A stretch of DNA of 64,000 nt from Amycolatopsis sp. FBCC-B4732 (GTDB taxonomy: Bacteria > Actinomycetota > Actinomycetes > Mycobacteriales > Pseudonocardiaceae), in NCBI RefSeq assembly GCF_023008405.1, contig NZ_CP095376.1, positions 3,682,001-3,746,000 on the forward strand, read 5' to 3'. The notes beneath the pieces were generated by a model that did not search any database, was not told the DNA's origin, and was given only the letters and a program-made list of their open reading frames with translations. Shown piece after piece: positions 25,782-38,432 of the stretch. Each line of letters starts with the position of its first letter. Positions within the stretch are counted from its first letter, which is position 1. The position numbers and the translations under genes are program-made.

Positions 25782-25970
25782 TCAGCGCGGGCCCTGCCGG
25801 CGGCCGACCGAGCGGCCGATGAAGAAGCCCAGGAGCAGGCCGACGACCAGGCCGATCGCGACGAAGAAGATCACCGTGGCCGCGGCGATCTTGCCGACCG
25901 TGCCGAGGAACCCCTTGGCCTCGAACTCCCCGACCGTCGCCAGCGTCTGCGCGAGAACGTAGTGCGTCAT
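25782..25970 (-). CDS. Small single-span membrane protein
   Basis: 62 residues from ATG 25970. One strong membrane helix with glycine spacing lies at about residues 32-52 (AATVIFFVAIGLVVGLLLGF), followed by a basic tail, IGRSVGRRQGPR. Function unknown. It is convergent with the two-helix protein gene; the stops are 18 bp apart. Confidence 0.7.
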   Translation of the reverse strand: MTHYVLAQTLATVGEFEAKGFLGTVGKIAAATVIFFVAIGLVVGLLLGFFIGRSVGRRQGPR

Positions 25971-26011
25971 GATCTCCAGGGTGGCACCGTTCGCCGCCCC
26001 GCGCACGGGGA

Positions 26012-26054
26012 GAGGTCCCCCCACGGCGGCTCAGGACGCCGGTGGGGGGACCTC
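26012..26054 (-). terminator. Hairpin ending the monooxygenase operon
   Basis: A perfect 13-bp stem, GAGGTCCCCCCAC at 26012-26024 and its complement at 26042-26054, with a 17-nt loop, starts about 30 nt after the groEL stop. There is no T-run, but GC-rich hairpins without one are usual terminators in actinomycetes. Confidence 0.7.
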
Positions 26055-26083
26055 CGTTCTCCGTCGGCCGAACGGGCGATGGC

Positions 26084-29503
<3,420 letters not shown>

Positions 29504-29507
<4 letters not shown>

Positions 29508-30541
29508 GAGTTCGGCACGCCGACCGGCTCGACGGGCTCCGGGTCCTCGAGCCGCAGTTCCGCGGGCACGTCGATGTCGTAGAGCCGCGCGGCGTTCAGC
29601 CCGAGGATCTTCTTCTTCTGGTCGACAGTCAGCGGCGGGAAGTCCGACAGGTCGTCGTCACCCGGCATGGTCCAGTCGACGAAGCCCTCGACCTGCCACT
29701 TCGGTTCCCAGATCGCGTAGTCCGCGCCGAAGACCAGCTTGTCCTCGCCGAGCCAGAACATCAGCTCCCCCATGACCTTCGCGAAGAACTTGGGCCGGGC
29801 GTGCATCAGGCCGCCGATCACCACGGCCAGCCCCGCGTAGACGTTGCGCTCCTGCGTGGCCATGAAGCAGAAGTCCTCGATGCGCGGCAGGCCGACGTGC
29901 TCGACGATGAAGTTGAGGCCCTGGAAGTCCGTCGCCACGTGGTCCACATCGGACACGTCGAACGCGTCCTTGTCCAGCGGCCAGATCGTCGGTCCCTTGT
30001 GGATGTGGACGTTCTTGACGCCGAGCTCCTCGCACTTTTCGAGGTAGCGCGCGGCTTCCGGGTCCTTCAGGCTCCAGCCGCGGGAGTCCCCGCGCCACTC
30101 GGCGGTGTAGAGCTTGACGCCCTTGCAGCCGTAGCGCTTGACGCGCTCGGAGAACGCCTTCAGCCCCTCGTCGCCTTCACGCGGGTCGAAGGTCGTGTTG
30201 ACGAGGAACTTCCCGGGGTGCTTTTCGGCCAGCGCCGCGTCGGCCTCGGTCGTGTTGAAGCCGTTCTTGTACCACTGCCGCAGGTTCGTCGGCTGGAAGA
30301 TGGCGGTGTCGACGTGCCCGGCCTCGAACAGGTCGTGCATCATCAGTTCTTCGGAGTACTTCTGGAAGCGGTCGATCGGCCAGTGCGTCTCCTTCGGGCC
30401 GAGGCCCTGGTAGGCGTGGAAGCACTCGATCCAGCCCTTGGCGTATTCCTCCTGCCCCTTGACCCAGTTGTCCGGGCTCGCGTCCCAGAAGTGGGTGTGG
30501 GCGTCCACCACGAAGTACTTTTCGCCGTCTTTTTCGTACAT
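29504..30541 (-). CDS. Amidohydrolase (TIM-barrel metal-dependent hydrolase) of the monooxygenase operon
   Basis: 345 residues of the amidohydrolase_2 (ACMSD-like) family. The metal site begins with FVVDAHTHFWDASPDNW (His-x-His), continues with HIHKGPTIWP, IVEHVGLPRIEDF, and ends with LVFGADYAIWEP, where the Asp is the usual catalytic residue. The ribosome-binding site AGGAGG 6 nt upstream is one of the best in the window. Members of this family accompany prmABCD/mimABCD genes; their reaction there is not established. Confidence 0.9.
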
Positions 30542-30579
30542 GGTTGATCCTCCTGAGCGGATCGAGTGCTTCCTGCTGG

Positions 30580-30951
30580 TTACTTGATGACCTTCAGATC
30601 GAAATCGAGGTACTCGGCCGCGTCCTCGGGGTTGGCGAACATGATCGTGCGGTCGTCCTCGTGGATCATCCGCCCGTAGTGCGTGGACATGCTTTCCTCG
30701 AACTCGGCCGCGTTGAACCAGCCCTCTTCCTCGCCGGCGGCCTCGTCGACCTCGGCGTAGACCAGGTCCGTCCGGCCCTTCGCGTCGACGCGGATCATCG
30801 AGGGCAGCGGGGTCACGGTCACGTTGTCCTTCGTGCTCATGACCTCGGCGATGATCGCGCCGACCTGGTTGTTCATCAGGGTGAAGCCGCACATGTTCGA
30901 CGCGGTGTTGTCGGCCTTGAACGGGCTTTCCGCCGTCTTGAAGATGGTCAC
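30580..30951 (-). CDS. prmD: Propane/phenol monooxygenase coupling protein
   Basis: 123 residues of the MmoB/DmpM effector family, with no cofactor: SNMCGFTLMNNQVGAIIAEV near the N-terminus and DRTIMFANPEDAAEYLDFDL near the C-terminus. Coupling proteins bind the hydroxylase and tune electron transfer and oxygen activation. The GTG start overlaps the prmC stop (GTGA), so stoichiometric coupled translation is likely. Confidence 0.95.
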   Translation of the reverse strand: MTIFKTAESPFKADNTASNMCGFTLMNNQVGAIIAEVMSTKDNVTVTPLPSMIRVDAKGRTDLVYAEVDEAAGEEEGWFNAAEFEESMSTHYGRMIHEDDRTIMFANPEDAAEYLDFDLKVIK

Positions 30952-32117
30952 TGGCCCAGCTCCTCCGGTGCTTTGAGGCCCAATTCGGACAGGATTCCGG
31001 CGAACCGGCTCTTCACGCGATCGAGGCCGTCCTCGAACCGGATCGGCTTGGCGTCGGGCTGCGACCACAGCGGCTGCAGCGCGCGGGCCGCCGCGATGCA
31101 GCGCGGCACCCAGTCCTCGAGCCACTTCTGCAGCAGCGCCTTGTTGTGGTCGGCGAACTCCTTATCGTTGACCAGCAGGTGGAACATCGGCTTCGTGTAG
31201 CGGAGGTCGCGTTCGGAGAAGTCGAACTCCTCGGCGCCGATCAGCGTCGGGGTGACGAAGTCGCCGTTGGCCGGCGCGGCCTGCTGCACCAGGTTGCTGC
31301 GGAACAGCTCGCCGACGAGGGGCTCGAAGACGACGTTCGCGGCGAAGATCGCCTCGCACCAGTCCCAGATCCCGGTCAGCTGCTCGGCGCAGTCCCGCAC
31401 GCCCTGCCACGCCGGGTCCTCGTTCCAGGTCGCCAGGTGGGCGGTGCCGTCGAAGCCCTCGACCTCTTCGGTGAGGGTCAGGTTGTACAGCGCCAGGTCC
31501 TGCGCCGCGCGGATCCGGTGCATGCTGTTCACCGAGATCGCGTTGTTGTGCATGTTGGTCGGCGCGCGGCGGTTGGCGTTGGCGAACAAGTAGAGGCCGA
31601 GGCCGTGGTCGACGTGCATCCACGCGCCGACGTGCTTGGCGACGAACTCGACCCAGTTGCGGTTCCACTGCTCGAACGCCTTGGCCTGGCGCGCGGCGTC
31701 GATGTTCTGGTTGAGCTGGCGCACGACGTTGGCGTTGTAGCGGTAGAGGGTGAGCTCCCACTCCTCGTTCGGGTCGCGGAACTCGTGCCAGCCGTGGGCC
31801 GGCCAGTCGTAGCCCTTGCCGCCGGAGCCCGGGCCGCGTTCGGGCAGCGGCCGGTCCGAACCCCACGCCTTCAGCGCGGTCCACTCGAGCGGGTAGCCGC
31901 CCTTGCCGTCGGCGAAGGCGTAGAGCCAGCCCTGGGACAGGTAGTGCCGCGGGTCGGGCTGGACCTCGACGGTGACGTCTTCGTAGTGGCTCTGCTTGCG
32001 CTTGGCCGGGGTGAAGTAGTTGTACTGGCGGGCGGTGGAGTCCGGGAAGACCTTGGCCCCCGCTTCGGCATCGGTGAACGCCGGCTTCGGCACACTGCGT
32101 TCGGAGGTGGCTGTCAT
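30948..32117 (-). CDS. prmC: Soluble diiron monooxygenase hydroxylase, small (beta) subunit
   Basis: 389 residues of the ferritin-like hydroxylase beta-chain family, which lacks the iron ligands. Characteristic stretches are FPDSTARQYNYFTPAKRKQS, WTALKAWGSDRPL, MHNNAISVNSMHRIRAAQDL and HLATWNEDPAWQGVRDCAEQ. It assembles with PrmA in the (alpha-beta)2 hydroxylase. An AAGGA sequence precedes the ATG, and the gene sits 8 nt after prmB. Confidence 0.95.
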   Translation of the reverse strand: MTATSERSVPKPAFTDAEAGAKVFPDSTARQYNYFTPAKRKQSHYEDVTVEVQPDPRHYLSQGWLYAFADGKGGYPLEWTALKAWGSDRPLPERGPGSGGKGYDWPAHGWHEFRDPNEEWELTLYRYNANVVRQLNQNIDAARQAKAFEQWNRNWVEFVAKHVGAWMHVDHGLGLYLFANANRRAPTNMHNNAISVNSMHRIRAAQDLALYNLTLTEEVEGFDGTAHLATWNEDPAWQGVRDCAEQLTGIWDWCEAIFAANVVFEPLVGELFRSNLVQQAAPANGDFVTPTLIGAEEFDFSERDLRYTKPMFHLLVNDKEFADHNKALLQKWLEDWVPRCIAAARALQPLWSQPDAKPIRFEDGLDRVKSRFAGILSELGLKAPEELGQ

Positions 32118-32125
32118 GGGTTTCC

Positions 32126-33154
32126 TTACCCTTCGCCCGTGGTGGTGAACTTGTCGTAGAAGACGCGCTTGTCGGCGACGCCGAGCGCGGGCAGCAGTTC
32201 CAGTGCGGCTTCCACCATCGGCGGGGGCCCGCAGACGTAGGCGTCGGCTCCGGTGAGGTCGGCGCCGGCCCGGCGCAGGACGTCGGTGACGAAGCCGGTC
32301 TCGCCGGTCCAGTCGTCGTCGCCCGGTTCGGAAAGCGCCGGTACGTAACGGAAGCCCGGCAGCTTCTCTTCGAGCTCCCGCAGCTCGTCCTCGAAGCAGA
32401 GGTCGTGGCGGCGGCGGGCGCCGTAGTAGAAGACCGCCTTCCGGTCGAGACCGCGCTCGGCCATGGACCGCAGCAGCGCCAGGATCGGCGCCATCCCGGC
32501 GCCGCCGCCGACGAAGACGAGGTCCTTGCCCGGGTTGTCCCGGAGGGTGAACACCCCGAACGGGCCGGTCACCCGGAGCCGGTCGCCGACCGCGACCCGC
32601 GTGTCGAGGAACCGGGAGAACAGCCCGTCGGGGTAGATCTTGATGACGAACTCCAGCAGCCTGTCGCGCGCCGAGGTGTTGGCCATCGAGAACGAGCGCG
32701 TCTCCTCGGTGCCCGGGACCGCGAAGTCCAGGTACTGGCCGGGGAAGAACTTCAGCTCCTCGGCCAGCCGCACCACCAGGTGCCGGAGGTCGTGGGTGAC
32801 GTGCTCGTTCGAGACGACCTCGACGGTCGTCTCCTGGATCGGCAGCCCGGACTGGATCATCTCCTCGTCGTAGTTGAGCAGCTCGATCGTCAGGTCTTCG
32901 TAGGCGTGGGCCCGGCACAGCAGCGTGAAGCCCTCCTCCTTTTCGTAGTCGGGGAGCGCGAAGGTCGAGTACCGGTCGTGTTCGACGTCGTCGCCGTCGA
33001 GGATGAACGACTTGCACGCCGCGCATTGCCCTTCCTTGCAGCCGTGCATGAGCATGACGCCCTGCTCGGCCGCGGCGCGCAGGATCGTGGTGTCCTCGGC
33101 GACGTCGATCTCGATCCCCACCGGCTCGAACCGGACGCGGTGCTTTTCCGCCAT
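32126..33154 (-). CDS. prmB: Monooxygenase NADH reductase (2Fe-2S, FAD)
   Basis: 342 residues. N-terminal ferredoxin domain with the cluster cysteines in HGCKEGQCAACKSF and a fourth in LLCRAHAY. The FAD domain has RSFSMANTSARDRLLEFVIK, and the NAD-binding domain begins LVFVGGGAGMAPILALLRSM. It passes electrons from NADH to the PrmAC diiron centre. It is separated from prmA by 85 bp that contain two large palindromes. Confidence 0.96.
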   Translation of the reverse strand: MAEKHRVRFEPVGIEIDVAEDTTILRAAAEQGVMLMHGCKEGQCAACKSFILDGDDVEHDRYSTFALPDYEKEEGFTLLCRAHAYEDLTIELLNYDEEMIQSGLPIQETTVEVVSNEHVTHDLRHLVVRLAEELKFFPGQYLDFAVPGTEETRSFSMANTSARDRLLEFVIKIYPDGLFSRFLDTRVAVGDRLRVTGPFGVFTLRDNPGKDLVFVGGGAGMAPILALLRSMAERGLDRKAVFYYGARRRHDLCFEDELRELEEKLPGFRYVPALSEPGDDDWTGETGFVTDVLRRAGADLTGADAYVCGPPPMVEAALELLPALGVADKRVFYDKFTTTGEG

Positions 33155-33168
33155 CCCAGCCCCAATCC

Positions 33169-33228
33169 GGCACTTTCACGTGAAAGTGCCCACCTGGGGG
33201 CGGCACTTTCACGTGAAAGTGCCGCCCC
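33169..33228. repeat. Pair of perfect palindromes between prmA and prmB
   Basis: 33169-33190 is a 22-bp and 33197-33228 a 32-bp perfect palindrome, both with the core CACTTTCACGTGAAAGTG also found twice inside lanM. In the prm mRNA each would form a strong hairpin in the only sizeable gap between the structural genes. They could lower downstream expression or protect the prmA transcript, or simply be a mobile repeat. Confidence 0.95.
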
Positions 33229-33239
33229 GGTCGGTCGCG

Positions 33240-34892
33240 TCAGGCCGTCTGGGGGGCCGGGCGGCCGGCCGGGCCCTGGCGGTTGTAGTCGGCCACGAAG
33301 GCGGCGCGCTGCTCGTCGGTCATCTGGTTGAGGAGCACGTTCGGCGACTGCACCTCGGGCATCCGGCGCAGGTGGTCGAGCGTCCACATCTTCTTGGGGT
33401 CGAGGTCGAGGTGCGGCTGCGCGACCATGGTCTTGCCGTCGTCGCGCACGAAACCCATGTCGGAAACGACGTCGGCCCAGTTCCAGCCGTGGTAGAGCGT
33501 CTCCCACTCGCGGGCGCCGACCAGCTGGCCCATGTTCGGGGTGTTGCGGCCCTGGTAGGTGGGCCGGAACGCCTCGGCGTCGGTCCAGCGGCACGTCTCC
33601 GAGCAGTACGTGCGGTGCTGCCCGTCGACCTCGTCGACGACCATGTCCTCACGGATGAGGCACGGCACCATGCAGGTCCAGCAGCGGTGCGGGTACACGT
33701 AGTCGACGTCCTCGGCGACGATCGGGTGGTGCCCGTTCGGCGTCGCGAGGCGGGAGTAGTTCTCCCACCACTTGCCGTACTTGTCGTACCAGCCCGGGTA
33801 CTTGTACTCGAACCACTCGAAGTCCTCGTCGGTCATCGGGTCGATGCGCCAGTAGTTGGCGAGCCACCCGGTGGCGAAGAACTGCGCGACTTCGTGGACG
33901 TAGCCCTTGTTCCAGATCCGGTTCCACGCCTCTTCGATGAGGTCGTGCGGGATGACGAGCCCGTACTTCTCGAGCGGGACCAGGTACGAGCGGTAGTAGT
34001 CGTCGTAGATCCAGCGGCGCCACATTTCCGCGTAGCTTTCGCGGTCCTTGCGGCGGTCCTTGGTGCCGTATTCGATGAACGTGCCGATCGCGGCGTCGAC
34101 GACGGCGTGGTTGTTCCACCACGCGTAGCGCAGGTCGCGTTCGAGCAGCTGGTGGTTGCTTTCGTCGGACAGGGCCATCAGCAGGGTGGCGTAGCCGTTG
34201 CTGATGTGGCGCGATTCGTCGGACTGCACCGAGTGGAAGACGGTCGGCAGCAGGTAGTCGCCGTTGGCCGCGGCTTCGGCCGGCATCGCGACGAACAGGG
34301 TGTTCGTGAACGCGGTTTCGGCGACGATGGTCAGGTAGATGCTCGCCGCGGTGATGGCGTCACCGGTGATGAAGCCTTCGGCGAACTGGCGGCCGATGGT
34401 GCCGCAGTAGTCGTTCTGGAAGTTGCGCAGGCTCGAGTTGAAGCCCGCCGGGTCGATGTAGTTCTGCATGTACAGGCGCTTGAGGTTCTGCTGGATCGTC
34501 GAGTGGCGGACCTCGTCGATCATCTGGATCGCCTGCCCGTTGTGCAGTTCCGGGTTCGGCACCGTGCGGAACAGCAGCGGCATCGCCCGCGCGGCCGAGA
34601 TCTCCGGGAGCGGGATGATGGAGAGGAACAGCTTCTGCCACTCCAGCCAGCGTTCCTGGACCTGGCGGAACATGTTGCCGCGGATCGCGCCGTCTTCGGC
34701 GCCGTAGACCCGGTGGTCCTTTTCCTCCTGCATCGGGAAGTACGAGCGGAGGACCTGCTTCAACGGGTCCTTCTTCTTGGCCTTCTGGAAGGTGTAGTCG
34801 GTGCCGTAGTGCGAAACCGGGGTGTGGTAGGCCGGTTCCCACGACAATTCCTGGATCTTCTGGTGGGCTTTCGCCACACTCTGGCGACTCAT
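33240..34892 (-). CDS. prmA: Soluble diiron monooxygenase hydroxylase, large (alpha) subunit
   Basis: 550 residues, the normal length for group 5/6 propane or phenol-oxidising enzymes. The two carboxylate-histidine iron motifs are visible: [15 protein letters not shown] and [17 protein letters not shown]. The N-terminal [16 protein letters not shown] and the cysteine-rich region [15 protein letters not shown] with [13 protein letters not shown] are also family features. The enzyme hydroxylates small alkanes, ketones or phenols. AAGGAG precedes the ATG by 7 nt. A 15-bp inverted repeat lies about 80 bp upstream. Confidence 0.96.
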   Translation of the reverse strand: MSRQSVAKAHQKIQELSWEPAYHTPVSHYGTDYTFQKAKKKDPLKQVLRSYFPMQEEKDHRVYGAEDGAIRGNMFRQVQERWLEWQKLFLSIIPLPEISAARAMPLLFRTVPNPELHNGQAIQMIDEVRHSTIQQNLKRLYMQNYIDPAGFNSSLRNFQNDYCGTIGRQFAEGFITGDAITAASIYLTIVAETAFTNTLFVAMPAEAAANGDYLLPTVFHSVQSDESRHISNGYATLLMALSDESNHQLLERDLRYAWWNNHAVVDAAIGTFIEYGTKDRRKDRESYAEMWRRWIYDDYYRSYLVPLEKYGLVIPHDLIEEAWNRIWNKGYVHEVAQFFATGWLANYWRIDPMTDEDFEWFEYKYPGWYDKYGKWWENYSRLATPNGHHPIVAEDVDYVYPHRCWTCMVPCLIREDMVVDEVDGQHRTYCSETCRWTDAEAFRPTYQGRNTPNMGQLVGAREWETLYHGWNWADVVSDMGFVRDDGKTMVAQPHLDLDPKKMWTLDHLRRMPEVQSPNVLLNQMTDEQRAAFVADYNRQGPAGRPAPQTA

Positions 34893-34972
34893 GGATCACT
34901 CCTTGTCTCCTGAGCTCGCCGCCCAGGGCGTCCTGCGTTCACCATTCAACGGGGCATTCGCGGGTGACGCGG

Positions 34973-34987
34973 GTCTCAATCTGAGAC
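34973..34987. promoter_or_regulatory. Operator candidate GTCTCA-N3-TGAGAC, prmA-proximal
   Basis: A perfect 6-bp-arm inverted repeat with spacer ATC, 81-95 bp before the prmA start and just after the end of the small upstream gene. The identical arms recur at 35274-35288. Best ligand: the divergent Fis/AcoR-type activator. Confidence 0.75.
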
Positions 34988-34998
34988 AGAACCGCTGC

Positions 34999-35238
34999 TC
35001 AGGGCGTTTCGCCGGCGCCGAGCACCTGGGCGCGCAGTGCGGCGAGCTCGTCGTGGACGCCGGCCTGCACGCGCGCGTCGCCCTCGACGGTCGGGACGAT
35101 GCCGAGCGCGCGCAGCAGCGCGGCGGCGGGTTCTCCGGGGTGGCCTCGCCCGCCGAGGGTCGGGTGCAGGCCGGCCTCGGCCAGGTGGGTGAAGACCAGG
35201 TTGACGATCGTCCAGGGGTTGTACGTCTCGGCGGCCAT
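34999..35238 (-). CDS. Small conserved-looking protein upstream of prmA
   Basis: 79 residues, ATG 35238: it begins MAAETYNPWTIVNLVFTHLA and continues AGLHPTLGGRGHPGEPAAAL. No membrane segment, no cysteine, acidic C-terminus. It is in the prm direction, has its own copy of the GTCTCA-N3-TGAGAC repeat 36-50 bp upstream, and lies between the regulator and prmA. I do not recognise a named family. It may be an accessory factor for the monooxygenase or its regulation. Confidence 0.7.
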   Translation of the reverse strand: MAAETYNPWTIVNLVFTHLAEAGLHPTLGGRGHPGEPAAALLRALGIVPTVEGDARVQAGVHDELAALRAQVLGAGETP

Positions 35239-35273
35239 GCCCCCATGGCACCGCCGCCCCGCCGGTGCGGAGC

Positions 35274-35288
35274 GTCTCAATTTGAGAC
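35274..35288. promoter_or_regulatory. Operator candidate GTCTCA-N3-TGAGAC in divergent region
   Basis: Same arms as 34973-34987 with spacer ATT. It is 36-50 bp before the small gene and 89 bp before the regulator start, so it could serve activation of the operon and autoregulation. The centre-to-centre distance between the two copies is 301 bp. Confidence 0.75.
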
Positions 35289-35376
35289 ACCGCCGGGCGC
35301 GGGAGGCGCTTAGGCTGGACGGGCGGCACAACGGGTGTGCCCGCACCCACGTGGGCCGCGGGAAGCTGGAGGTCAC

Positions 35377-37170
35377 GTGGACGAGATCGCGCCCGGAACC
35401 CTGCTCGCCGACGACGAGCTCGCCCGCACCCGGGTGCGTTTCCTGACCGCCGAAGCGGTGCCGCCCGGCACCGTCCGGCAGACGATCCTCGCCTCGTGGC
35501 GGCGCTCGCGGGAGTTCCGCGTCGAGGCCGACCGGATCGACCCGCACTACCTCGGCGACCGCAACCTCGACATCCCGCTGATGCGCGGCGCGGAGCCGGT
35601 GCTGCACAAGCTCGGCGAGCAGTTCGACGGCCAGCCGATCAGCCTCATCCTCACCGACCCGGCCGGCGTCGTGCTCACCCAGCGGACCGGCGACGCCGAC
35701 CTGCGGCGGCACCTCGAGCGCGTCGAGCTCGTGCCGGGGTTCAGCTACGGCGAGCAGTCGGTGGGGACCAACGGCATCGGCACCGCGCTGGAGGACGGCC
35801 GCGCGACCACGGTGTTCGGCCACGAGCACTACGCCGAGCACCTGGAGAACCTCGCGTGCGCGGGCGTGCCGATCCACCACCCGATCTCCGGCAAGAAGAT
35901 CGGCGCGGTCGACCTCACCTGCTGGCACAAGGACGCGGGCGGCCTGCTCATCGCGCTGGCCCGCTCGACGGCCGAGCAGATCCGCCAGGCGCTGCTGCGC
36001 CACAGCGATCTGCGGGAGATGATCCTCTTCCAGGCCTACCTGCAGACGTGCCGCCGGTGGACGGGCATCGTGCTGGCGTTCAACGACGACATCGTGATGA
36101 TGAACGACCGGGCCCGGCAGCTGCTCGACCCGGCCGACCAGTCGGTGCTGCTGGGCCACGCCACCGAAGCGCTGGCCGAGGGGCGGCGGACCCCGGCGAC
36201 GCTGTCGCTCTCCAGCGGCCTGCGGGTCCGGGTGTTCTGCCGCCGCGTCCCCGGCCAGCGCGAGACCGACACCGCGGGCGGCGTCCTGTCGGTGAAGCTG
36301 ATCGAAGCGGAAGAGACCCTGGCCGCGGCGATGCCGATGGTGCCGATGTACCTGCCGGGCGTGGTCGGCTCGGCCCCGCTGTGGCTGCGCTGCGGGCACG
36401 AGCTCGACGCCGGCCACCAGCGCGGCGAGTGGGTCGCGCTCGAGGGCGAGGCGGGCACCGGGAAGCTGACCCTGGCGAAGGGCCTGCACCAGCGCCACCA
36501 CCCGGCGGCCCGCCTGGTCGCCGTCGACGCGGCCGGCGCGCTGGACCCCGACGCCCTGCTGCGCGAGCACGCCGAAGCCCCGATCCGCACGCTGGTCATC
36601 CGCCACGCCGACCGGCTGGCGGCCCCGGCGGCCAACGCGCTCGCGGCCGTCCTGCGCCGGCTGCGCGACGACCCCGCCGCGCCCTGGGTCGTCGTCACGC
36701 TGGTCCCCGAGGCCGAGACCGAACCGGCGCTGGCCGAGCTGCTCAAAGCGTTCCCGCGGACGGTCCGGGTGCCGCCGCTGCGCCACCACGTCGAGGACCT
36801 GGCGGAGCTGGTGCCCTTGGTCCTGAGCAAGCTCGGCTACGGCGGGCGGCTCACCTGCTCGGCGGCGGCCCTGCACCTGCTGATGCGGGCGGAGTGGCCG
36901 GGCAACACCGGGCAGCTGTACGCGGTGCTGCGCAAGGTGGCCCAGCGCCGCCGCGCGGGCACGATCCGCCCCGGCGACCTCCCGGCGGAGTTCCACGCGG
37001 TCGCCCGCCGCCCGCTCAACCGGTTCGAGTCGATCGAGCGCGACGCGATCGTGCGGTGCCTGGAAGACGCGGACGGCAACAAGGTCCGGGCGGCGAAGCT
37101 GCTGGGCATCTCGCGGGCGACGATCTACCGCAAGATCCACGAGTACGGGATCGTGCCCCCGGCCCGCTGA
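35377..37170 (+). CDS. AcoR/MimR-type Fis-family transcriptional activator of the monooxygenase operon
   Basis: 597 residues from GTG 35377, with GGAGG 5 nt upstream. The N-terminus has TILASWRRSREFRVEADRID, the mark of acetoin-regulator-like proteins, followed by a GAF-type sensor with GTNGIGTALEDGRATTVFGHEH. The central AAA region is degenerate (WVALEGEAGTGKLTLAKGL) and I see no GAFTGA loop, so it should act without sigma-54, as MimR does. A Fis helix-turn-helix ends the protein: NKVRAAKLLGISRATIYRKI. Divergence from prmA and the shared inverted repeats make it the operon activator. Confidence 0.93.
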   Translation: MDEIAPGTLLADDELARTRVRFLTAEAVPPGTVRQTILASWRRSREFRVEADRIDPHYLGDRNLDIPLMRGAEPVLHKLGEQFDGQPISLILTDPAGVVLTQRTGDADLRRHLERVELVPGFSYGEQSVGTNGIGTALEDGRATTVFGHEHYAEHLENLACAGVPIHHPISGKKIGAVDLTCWHKDAGGLLIALARSTAEQIRQALLRHSDLREMILFQAYLQTCRRWTGIVLAFNDDIVMMNDRARQLLDPADQSVLLGHATEALAEGRRTPATLSLSSGLRVRVFCRRVPGQRETDTAGGVLSVKLIEAEETLAAAMPMVPMYLPGVVGSAPLWLRCGHELDAGHQRGEWVALEGEAGTGKLTLAKGLHQRHHPAARLVAVDAAGALDPDALLREHAEAPIRTLVIRHADRLAAPAANALAAVLRRLRDDPAAPWVVVTLVPEAETEPALAELLKAFPRTVRVPPLRHHVEDLAELVPLVLSKLGYGGRLTCSAAALHLLMRAEWPGNTGQLYAVLRKVAQRRRAGTIRPGDLPAEFHAVARRPLNRFESIERDAIVRCLEDADGNKVRAAKLLGISRATIYRKIHEYGIVPPAR

Positions 37171-37264
37171 CGGCGCCGCGAAGCTCTTGCCGTGGGAGGC
37201 GCGAAGCAGGTTCGTGAACAGCCGCGCTCGGCCCCGCCGCGCGGTGAGTGCCATCCTGGACGGC

Positions 37265-37678
37265 ATGCCGACCCGCTGGACGTGCCCGCGCTGCGACCGC
37301 GAGTTCGCCCGCGCCCGCCAAGGGCACACCTGCGTGCCCGGCTGCACCGTCGACGAGACGTTCGCCGGGAAACCACCCTGGCAGCGCGCGGTCTACGACG
37401 CCGTCGTCGGGCACCTGCGCGATCTCGGCGACGTCCACGAGGATGCCGTCAAGGTCGGGGTGTTCCTCAAGTGCGACCACAAGCTCGCCGAGCTGCGGCC
37501 GCGGTCCAAGGACGTCCTGGTGTACCTGTGGCTGCCGCACCCGGTGGAGACGGCGCGGATCGCGCCGGCGCGCTGGGCGAGCGGAGCCCGTGTGGGGCAT
37601 CAGCTGAAGCTGCGCGAGGTGTCCGATGTGGACGACGAGTTCCGGGACTGGCTGACGCTGGCCTACGAGACGTCCTGA
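37265..37678 (+). CDS. DUF5655-domain protein with N-terminal zinc-finger-like cysteines
   Basis: 137 residues. It begins MPTRWTCPRCDREFARARQG with a CxxC pair and a later HTC, then a DUF5655-type domain (VGVFLKCDHKLAELRPRSKD, WLPHPVETARIAPAR). The domain resembles small DNA-protein or transport-associated folds of unknown function. CATCCT ends 7 nt before the ATG, again pointing to leaderless translation. Its end overlaps the convergent TetR gene by 16 bp. Confidence 0.8.
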   Translation: MPTRWTCPRCDREFARARQGHTCVPGCTVDETFAGKPPWQRAVYDAVVGHLRDLGDVHEDAVKVGVFLKCDHKLAELRPRSKDVLVYLWLPHPVETARIAPARWASGARVGHQLKLREVSDVDDEFRDWLTLAYETS

Positions 37679-38310
37679 CCCGACACCGGGGCCAGGAGCA
37701 GGCCGGTGATCGCGTCGATCAGCCCGGTCCCCGCGTCGTCCCAGCTCGCCCTCGGCGTCGCCGTGCCCTCGGCCAGCGCGCGTTCGCGCTCGGCCGTCAT
37801 GTGGATCATCAGCTGGCGGGCCATGTCGCCGCGCTCGGCGCGGACGTCCGCGGGCAGGCCGTCCAGGCAGCGGTTCAGGCCCTCGACCGCGCGGGCCAGT
37901 GCCGGTGAGGACAGGGACTCCTCGGCGATGATCGCCCGCAGCGCCGGGTCGGTCATCACCTGGGCGCTGAACCGCGCGAACCACGTCGGCGAACCCAGTT
38001 CCCGCAGGTGGCTCGTGCTCGGGCGGACCAGGCAGGCCACCCAGTCGCGCAGGTCGCCCGCGCCGCCGACGGCCTCGACCAGCTCCTCGCGCAGCCGCTC
38101 CATGGGTTCCGCGTGCTTGCGGACGATCGCGCGAACCAGGTCCACCTTCGTGCCGAAGTGGTAGTTCACCGCCGCGTTGTTGCCCTGCCCGGCCGCCTCG
38201 CTGATGTGCCGGTTGGACACCACATGCACCCCGTGCTCGGCGAAGAGCCGCTCCGCCGTGACGAGGATGCTTTCCCGCGTCGCACTCGCGCGGTCCGCCT
38301 TCACGTTCAT
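37663..38310 (-). CDS. TetR-family regulator
   Basis: 215 residues. HTH in ESILVTAERLFAEHGVHVVS and SEAAGQGNNAAVNYHFGTKV, with the unusual NAAVNYHFGTK recognition helix seen in CerR/AefR-like TetR proteins. The C-terminal domain is helical. ATG 38310 is preferred because GGTGG precedes it; GTG 38319 is possible. Target unknown. Confidence 0.88.
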   Translation of the reverse strand: MNVKADRASATRESILVTAERLFAEHGVHVVSNRHISEAAGQGNNAAVNYHFGTKVDLVRAIVRKHAEPMERLREELVEAVGGAGDLRDWVACLVRPSTSHLRELGSPTWFARFSAQVMTDPALRAIIAEESLSSPALARAVEGLNRCLDGLPADVRAERGDMARQLMIHMTAERERALAEGTATPRASWDDAGTGLIDAITGLLLAPVSGQDVS

Positions 38311-38432
38311 CCAGCCCACCCTGATCGTTCCCGGTCCCCACCTTACGGAGCCGTCTCCGCTGGCGAGAACCCGGCGGAGGGTGGCCGGACAGCCACTGGC
38401 CCGCGGCGACGGCGGTTCCTAGCGTTTCCGGC

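Noticed and set aside
35377..37170. Sigma-54-dependent control of the prm operon
   Set aside because: The regulator lacks the GAFTGA loop and I see no -24/-12 (GG-N10-GC) promoter; the protein fits the sigma-54-independent MimR/AcoR-like type.
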